DNA of 5,331 nt. It comes from an uncultured Prevotella sp. GTDB taxonomy: Bacteria > Bacteroidota > Bacteroidia > Bacteroidales > Bacteroidaceae. Below the pieces are notes generated by a model, which worked only from the letters and a program-made list of their open reading frames with translations, was not told where the DNA came from and made no database searches. The first letter of the stretch is position 1. Every line of letters begins with the position of its first letter. Made by a program: the position numbers and the translations under genes. Shown here piece by piece: positions 1-3,441 of the stretch. The stretch spans positions 1 to 5,331 of the forward strand of contig CABSIA010000171.1 of NCBI GenBank assembly GCA_902477645.1, read 5' to 3'.

Positions 1-765
1 TCGCTTGAACATCTCGTCCCAGTCTACCAATGCGCCGTCAAACTCGGGGCCGTCGATGCAGACAAATTTTGTCTTTCCGCCTATTGTGAGTCGGCATGCG
101 CCGCACATACCTGTTCCGTCAACCATAATGGTGTTCAGCGACACATCTGTCGGAATGTTGTATTTCTGTGTCAGCAGGCAGCAGAATTTCATCATTATTG
201 GAGGTCCGATGGCAAAAACCTTGTCAATGTGCTCCTGATTGATGAGTTTCTCAATACCGATTGTCACAACGCCTTTCTCGCCGGCAGAGCCGTCATCGGT
301 CATGACGATTACCTCGTCTGAATTTCTTCTTACTTCGTCTTCAAGAATTATCAGGTCTTTGTTGCGTCCTGCCAAAACTGAAAGCACTCTGTTGCCGGCA
401 GCCTTCAAAGCCTTGATAATTGGCAACATAGGAGCTACGCCTACACCGCCTCCGGCACATATAACGGTGCCGAACTTCTCGATATGGGTAGGGTTGCCAA
501 GCGGCCCCACAACGTCGGTTACATAGTCGCCGGCATTGAGGCTGCAGAGCTTTGTCGATGACAAGCCAACTTCCTGTACAACAATGGTTATTGTTCCAGT
601 CTCGGTATTGGCATCAGCAATTGTCAGAGGCATGCGCTCTCCGTGTTCGCCGACGCGGACAATTACAAAATTGCCAGCCTTGCGGCTCTTGGCAATCAGT
701 GGCGCCTCTATCTCGAAAAGAAAAACTTTTTCGGAGAACTGCTCTTTCCTGATAATTTTGTTCAT
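1..765 (-). CDS. nfnA: Sulfide dehydrogenase/NfnA-type FAD, NAD(P) and [2Fe-2S] subunit (3' end cut by window)
   Basis: I translated this from the minus strand: 255 codons from ATG (765-763) stay open to base 1, so only a short C-terminal piece should be missing. It belongs to the ferredoxin-NADP reductase-like family shared by PyrK, the sulfide dehydrogenase beta subunit and NfnA. Visible features are an FAD-site motif RMPLTIAD (residues 44-51), GPLGNP (87-92), a glycine-rich nucleotide-binding loop GGGVGVAPMLPI (105-116), TDDGSAGEKG (156-165), GPPIMMK (187-193) and a C-terminal cluster site VDGTGMCGAC (215-224) followed by C236. The candidate [2Fe-2S] ligands are D216, C221, C224 and C236. 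An Asp plus three Cys is known for NfnA, whereas PyrK uses four Cys, which favours NfnA/sulfide dehydrogenase over PyrK. NfnA works with NfnB (glutamate-synthase-like subunit) to couple NADH, ferredoxin and NADPH in the cytoplasm. The partner gene would lie just left of the window (inference). No Shine-Dalgarno precedes the ATG; the leader is A/T-rich. I saw no convincing promoter in the 118 bp between the serS terminator and the start. Confidence 0.85.
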   Translation of the reverse strand, partial: MNKIIRKEQFSEKVFLFEIEAPLIAKSRKAGNFVIVRVGEHGERMPLTIADANTETGTITIVVQEVGLSSTKLCSLNAGDYVTDVVGPLGNPTHIEKFGTVICAGGGVGVAPMLPIIKALKAAGNRVLSVLAGRNKDLIILEDEVRRNSDEVIVMTDDGSAGEKGVVTIGIEKLINQEHIDKVFAIGPPIMMKFCCLLTQKYNIPTDVSLNTIMVDGTGMCGACRLTIGGKTKFVCIDGPEFDGALVDWDEMFKR

Positions 766-883
766 GTTAAATATTTGTTTTTTGCTGAAAAAGACTTATG
801 CAGAGACCGCTTTTAAGGAACTAATGGCATTCTATCGGTTTCCGTCAAAAGCAAACCTTCGTCAACAGATGAAAAAATTTATG

Positions 884-916
884 AAAAAAGAGGCTGCCAA
901 CATTGCCAGCTGCCTC
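884..916 (-). terminator. Rho-independent terminator of serS
   Basis: Read on the minus strand, a hairpin starts 16 nt after the serS stop codon. GAGGC pairs with GCCTC, then after one A/A mismatch GC pairs with GC, with a possible G-U closing the loop. Six T residues follow directly (plus-strand A884-A889). The position and the T-run fit an intrinsic terminator for serS, so nfnA is probably a separate transcription unit. Confidence 0.75.
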
Positions 917-931
917 CTTGACTTATTTTTG

Positions 932-2221
932 TTAAAAATTCTTATCGTCCAGCATCTCGAAACCGCAATACGGGACAAGACACCTTGGAACACGGATGCC
1001 CTCAGGGGTCTGGTTGTTCTCGATTATTGCAGCTACGATGCGTGGCAATGCCAGTGCCGAGCCGTTGAGAGTGTGGCAAAGCTCAATTTTCTTGTCGTCG
1101 GCATGACGATAGCGGCATTTCAGACGGTTTGCCTGATAGCTCTCGAAGTTTGAGACTGAGGAAACCTCGAGCCACCGCTTCTGTGCGGCGCTCCAAACCT
1201 CAAAGTCATAGCAGATAGAAGAGGTGAAACTCATATCGCCACCGCAAAGGCGCAGGATGTGGTATGGCAGCTCAAGTTTTTTAAGCAGTCCCTCTACATG
1301 CTCAAGCATCTCGTTAAGGCTCTCGTAAGAGTGTCCGGGCTTGTCGATGCGTACAATCTCAACCTTGTCGAACTGGTGCAGACGGTTCAAGCCACGTACA
1401 TCCTTGCCGTATGAGCCGGCCTCACGGCGGAAACATGCAGAATAGGCGCATCGCTTGATCGGAAGATCCTTCTCGTCAAGAATCACGTCACGGAAAATAT
1501 TTGTCACCGGAACCTCTGCCGTCGGTATGAGATAGAGGTCGTCGAGGTTGGCATGATACATCTGTCCCTCCTTGTCGGGCAGCTGACCGGTACCATAACC
1601 GCTCGCCTGATTTACGACGTATGGCGGCTGAACCTCAAGATATCCGCTCTTGCGCGCCTCTTCGAGGAAGAAAGCCTCGAGCGCTCTTTGCAGACGTGCC
1701 ATTTTGCCTATATAGAATGGGAAACCGGCACCTGTAACCTTTACGCCAAGGTCAAAATCTATGAGGTTGAACTTCTTACACAAATCCCAGTGGCATAGGG
1801 CATCCTCCGGCAATTCAGGAATTACTCCGCCTTCGCTGACAACAACATTGTCAGAGGCATCTTTTCCCTCTGGAACATCGTCGTTTGGTATATTGGGTAT
1901 CTGGCATAGCAGTTGTGTCAGGTCGTCCTGTGCCTTCGCCATAATCTCCTCGAGCGCCTTGCCCTCAGCCTTCAGGTTTGCGACCTCAGCCTTTGCATTC
2001 TCTGCCGACTCCTTGTCGCCATCCTTCATAAACATGCCGATTTTCTTGGCAAGTTGGTTGGCCTGCTGCTTGTTTGCGTCAGCCTTCTGCTGAGCCTCGC
2101 GTCTGATTTTATCGTATTCCAAAACTTTGTCTATGGCCTCACGCGCACCGTTGAAGTGCTTTTTCTCGAGCCCCTTAATAACACGTTCAGTTTCCTCACT
2201 GATGAGTTTAAGTGTAAGCAT
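932..2221 (-). CDS. serS: Seryl-tRNA synthetase
   Basis: This 429-residue protein has the normal length for bacterial SerRS, a cytoplasmic class II aminoacyl-tRNA synthetase. It activates serine with ATP and charges tRNA-Ser (and tRNA-Sec where present). Residues about 1-105 are rich in Lys, Ala, Glu and Gln and fit the long antiparallel coiled-coil arm that holds the tRNA-Ser variable arm. The catalytic core follows. It has the serine-site TAE signature in IPTAEVP (232-238), motif 2 as FRREAGSYGKDVRGLNRLHQFDKVE (264-288), and motif 3 as TLNGSALALPR (384-394) with the conserved arginine at 394. The C-terminus RCLVPYCGFEML (413-424) is a variant of the family's usual tail. The ATG (2221-2219) is the natural N-terminus because MLTLKLI aligns with the short leader of other SerRS proteins. 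It has no Shine-Dalgarno, only an AT-rich leader, as is common in Bacteroidota. A near-consensus promoter lies about 50 bp upstream and a terminator follows the stop, so serS looks monocistronic. Confidence 0.97.
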   Translation of the reverse strand: MLTLKLISEETERVIKGLEKKHFNGAREAIDKVLEYDKIRREAQQKADANKQQANQLAKKIGMFMKDGDKESAENAKAEVANLKAEGKALEEIMAKAQDDLTQLLCQIPNIPNDDVPEGKDASDNVVVSEGGVIPELPEDALCHWDLCKKFNLIDFDLGVKVTGAGFPFYIGKMARLQRALEAFFLEEARKSGYLEVQPPYVVNQASGYGTGQLPDKEGQMYHANLDDLYLIPTAEVPVTNIFRDVILDEKDLPIKRCAYSACFRREAGSYGKDVRGLNRLHQFDKVEIVRIDKPGHSYESLNEMLEHVEGLLKKLELPYHILRLCGGDMSFTSSICYDFEVWSAAQKRWLEVSSVSNFESYQANRLKCRYRHADDKKIELCHTLNGSALALPRIVAAIIENNQTPEGIRVPRCLVPYCGFEMLDDKNF

Positions 2222-2250
2222 ACTTATATATTAATAATGTATTTATATTC

Positions 2251-2311
2251 TAATTTTGCCAATACAGTTTGCAAAAATACAAAAATCATCTGAAACGGCA
2301 AAATTATTGCC
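2251..2311. repeat. Inverted-repeat cluster overlapping the serS promoter
   Basis: TAATTTTGCC (2251-2260) and its exact reverse complement GGCAAAATTA (2297-2306) form a 10-bp inverted repeat. It brackets the -7 element and the probable start site. A second, smaller palindrome overlaps it: GGCAA (2297-2301), AATTA, TTGCC (2307-2311), which covers the -33 TTTG. The arrangement resembles operator half-sites, but AT-rich sequence makes some of this expected by chance. Confidence 0.4.
2272..2302 (-). promoter_or_regulatory. Bacteroidota-type promoter of serS
   Basis: On the minus strand TTTG (2302-2299) is followed by exactly 19 nt and then TATTTTTG (2279-2272). This fits the Bacteroidota primary sigma factor consensus of a -33 TTTG and a -7 TAnnTTTG. 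Transcription would start near 2265, giving a leader of about 45 nt. This is the best promoter in the window. It lies inside overlapping inverted repeats (see findings). Confidence 0.75.
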
Positions 2312-2349
2312 AAAATAATGGTAAATTGAGGTGTCTATGGATGCTAGGC

Positions 2350-2369
2350 AAAGTATGTCCACATACTTT
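2350..2369. repeat. Perfect 20-bp palindrome upstream of serS
   Basis: AAAGTATGT (2350-2358), two C bases, then ACATACTTT (2361-2369) form a perfect 9-bp inverted repeat with a 2-bp centre. A T-run continues to 2373 on the plus strand. It lies about 48 bp upstream of the serS -33 element and downstream of the rpmA terminator. It could be a regulator-binding site or, read on the plus strand, a weak intrinsic terminator, although the stem is low in G/C for that. There is no plus-strand gene to terminate. Confidence 0.5.
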
Positions 2370-2393
2370 TTTTGAGTGGGGGGGCGGGTGCTT

Positions 2394-2433
2394 TAAAAGC
2401 AAGAATGCCAACTCCTTCTGGGAATTGGCATCC
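2394..2433 (-). terminator. Rho-independent terminator of the rplU-rpmA operon
   Basis: On the minus strand, a 13-bp stem (2433-2421 with 2415-2403) starts 36 nt after the rpmA stop and closes a 5-nt loop. The core is ATGCCAA paired with TTGGCAT, extended inward by T-G, T-A, C-G and C-G. A T-rich stretch TTGCTTTT follows. Two positions pair as G-U only in the minus-strand RNA and would be A/C mismatches on the other strand, which supports the minus-strand reading. Confidence 0.8.
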
Positions 2434-2469
2434 TGTTGTTTGTTTGGAATAAGTTTGGATATTTATTTT

Positions 2470-2760
2470 TTAAGCTTCAGCCTTTTTGGTCTTTTCGGCG
2501 TAAACCTCTGGAGACAGTACTGAAACTGTGCTCTTGTCGTGACGGCCCTTGTGGAAATAAACCACACCATCGGTAAGAGCATAAAGGGTATCATCCTTGC
2601 CCTGGGCAACACCCTCACCGGGATAATGCTTGTTGCCACGCTGACGGACGATGATGTTGCCTGCTATGATAGACTGGCCACCCCAGATTTTAACGCCTAA
2701 TCTTTGTGAAGCTGATTCACGGCCGTTCTTAGAACTACCTACACCTTTTTTATGTGCCAT
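2470..2760 (-). CDS. rpmA: 50S ribosomal protein L27 (bL27)
   Basis: This 96-residue basic protein opens with MAHKKGVGSSKNGRESASQRLGVK and continues with GGQSIIAGNIIVRQRG and HYPGEGV, all diagnostic of bL27. In the ribosome the flexible N-terminal tail reaches toward the peptidyl transferase centre and contacts the CCA end of P-site tRNA. The tail starts directly at MAHKKG, so there is no cleavable N-terminal extension of the kind processed by the Prp protease in Firmicutes. The C-terminal tail (EVYAEKTKKAEA) is charged and variable. The gene lies 18 bp after rplU, the near-universal rplU-rpmA pairing, so the two are cotranscribed. A strong Shine-Dalgarno precedes the ATG and a terminator follows the stop. 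Confidence 0.98.
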   Translation of the reverse strand: MAHKKGVGSSKNGRESASQRLGVKIWGGQSIIAGNIIVRQRGNKHYPGEGVAQGKDDTLYALTDGVVYFHKGRHDKSTVSVLSPEVYAEKTKKAEA

Positions 2761-2768
2761 TCTGAATT

Positions 2769-2775
2769 CCTCCTT
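2769..2775 (-). promoter_or_regulatory. Strong Shine-Dalgarno of rpmA
   Basis: The minus strand reads AAGGAGG, 8 nt before the rpmA ATG, almost a full complement to the 16S rRNA 3' tail. It lies wholly within the 18-nt rplU-rpmA spacer. None of the other three visible starts (rplU, serS, nfnA) has a comparable site, and Bacteroidota genes rarely use one. Confidence 0.8.
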
Positions 2776-2778
2776 GTT

Positions 2779-3096
2779 TTAAGCGATTACTTGTTTGATT
2801 ACAACCTCTGTGAACTGTGCGCGGTGACCATTCTTCTTGCGATAGTCCTTGCGGCGCTTCATCTTGAAGACGATAACCTTGTCGCCTTTTACCAATGGGT
2901 TCACAACCTCAACTACTACTTTGGCTCCTTCAACAGTAGGAGCACCAACTGTGACCGCACCCTCATTGTCTACGAGAAGTACCTTGTCAAATTCAACAGT
3001 GTTTCCTGCCTCTGCATCTTTAAGGCGGTTGACGAAGAGTTTCTTGCCCTCCTCGGCTTTGAACTGCTGACCGTTAATTTCTACAATTGCGTACAT
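2779..3096 (-). CDS. rplU: 50S ribosomal protein L21 (bL21)
   Basis: This 105-residue protein matches the usual bL21 length. It begins MYAIVEINGQQFKAEEGKKLFVNRL, the family's N-terminal beta-strand pattern. It has VGAPTVEGAKV in the middle and ends with the RNA-binding signature KRRKDYRKKNGHRAQFTEVVI (about 80-100). bL21 binds 23S rRNA in the 50S subunit and assembles early. The frame stays open to an upstream ATG at 3129, which would add 11 residues (MRKNPFLLINL). I chose the inner ATG (3096-3094) because bL21 proteins start at MYA and the extension lies in the structured leader. There is no Shine-Dalgarno, and the 20 bases before the ATG are nearly all A/T. It is the first gene of the rplU-rpmA operon. 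Confidence 0.97.
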   Translation of the reverse strand: MYAIVEINGQQFKAEEGKKLFVNRLKDAEAGNTVEFDKVLLVDNEGAVTVGAPTVEGAKVVVEVVNPLVKGDKVIVFKMKRRKDYRKKNGHRAQFTEVVIKQVIA

Positions 3097-3176
3097 TAAA
3101 TTAATTAATAAAAACGGGTTTTTCCGCAAGGCGGACGGCGTTTACCGACACTTTTCTGAGCCCCAACGGACTAAAT
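3097..3176 (-). promoter_or_regulatory. Candidate structured 5' leader of rplU
   Basis: From the predicted start near 3176 to the rplU ATG there are about 80 nt with several small pairings on the minus strand. TCCGC and GCGGA form a 5-bp hairpin with a CTT loop (3135-3123). A weak A5/T5 hairpin around CCCG follows (3123-3110). CCGA near the 5' end can pair with TCGG about 30 nt further on. The last 20 nt are unstructured A/T. Bacterial L21 operons are known to carry autoregulatory leaders in some phyla. Whether this is one is inference; no family match can be claimed from sequence alone. Confidence 0.35.
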
Positions 3177-3182
3177 CGGCCG

Positions 3183-3190
3183 CAAAGTTA
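3183..3190 (-). promoter_or_regulatory. -7 element of the rplU-rpmA promoter
   Basis: The minus strand reads TAACTTTG followed by CGG, an exact match to the Bacteroidota -7 consensus TAnnTTTG. It lies about 87 bp before the rplU ATG. No clear TTTG is present 19-21 nt upstream, so only the -7 half is well supported. Confidence 0.6.
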
Positions 3191-3216
3191 CTAATTTTCG
3201 ATGATTTGTAGAGTAA

Positions 3217-3251
3217 CATATATGCCTCTATATGCAACATTTAAGAATGTT
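3217..3251. repeat. Two adjacent small palindromes upstream of the rplU promoter
   Basis: CATATA (3217-3222) and TATATG (3229-3234) form a 6-bp inverted repeat with a TGCCTC centre. Next to it, AACATT (3236-3241) and AATGTT (3246-3251) form another with a TAAG centre. They sit roughly 40-75 bp upstream of the predicted start site. They may be regulator sites or chance in AT-rich DNA. Confidence 0.3.
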
Positions 3252-3258
3252 TAACAGC

Positions 3259-3441
3259 TTAACCTTCATTATTCATACTGTTCCGTAACGAAAGGGCAAA
3301 ATGGCTGTGCATCAGTGTGAGCACAACAATGACGATGCAGAATGTAGTAAATCCTACTTTCAAAGAGAAAGAGCGAGCATTGCACTGAGGTGCTGCCAGT
3401 TGGTCCTTGCAGTAGGAACGAGTATGAATAATGTAGGTTAA
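3259..3441. repeat. 183-bp segment bounded by 26/27-bp near-perfect inverted repeats (MITE-like or RNA stem)
   Basis: The left arm (3259-3284) reads TTAACCT, then T, then CATTATTCATACT, then GTTCC. The right arm (3415-3441), reverse-complemented, reads TTAACCT, A, CATTATTCATACT, one extra C, then GTTCC. That is 25 of 26 positions matching with one mismatch and one single-base indel, separated by 130 bp. The outer TTAA of the right arm contains the relA/spoT stop codon (3438-3440). Beyond the arms the similarity stops on both sides. The 130-bp centre holds smaller pairings (TGCATC with GATGCA, TGTG with CACA, GTAG with CTAC) and no recognisable gene. No T-run follows the distal arm on the minus strand, so it is not a standard terminator. 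It may be a small non-autonomous mobile element, or a long-range stem in the relA/spoT 3' transcript. Confidence 0.6.

Noticed and set aside
1..765. Calling this gene pyrK (dihydroorotate dehydrogenase electron transfer subunit)
   Set aside because: The cluster site has Asp in place of the first Cys, and no pyrD is visible; NfnA/sulfide dehydrogenase fits better.
766..883. Promoter for nfnA in the gap after the serS terminator
   Set aside because: Only weak partial matches such as TAAGTCTT and two TTGACG words with no suitable partner; not strong enough to list.
536..1153. 205-codon plus-strand frame
   Set aside because: It runs antisense through nfnA, the serS terminator and the end of serS; the translation shows no family signature and no promoter or ribosome site fits.
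2222..2469. T-box riboswitch upstream of serS
   Set aside because: No T-box consensus, no antiterminator-like pairing, and the predicted leader is only about 45 nt.
2779..3129. Longer rplU starting at the ATG at 3129
   Set aside because: The extra 11 residues have no counterpart in bL21 proteins and lie in the leader; MYAIVEI at 3096 is the family's usual start.
3259..3441. Phase-variable invertible promoter
   Set aside because: The repeats are not identical, no TAnnTTTG element lies inside, and no recombinase gene is nearby; kept only as a remote option.
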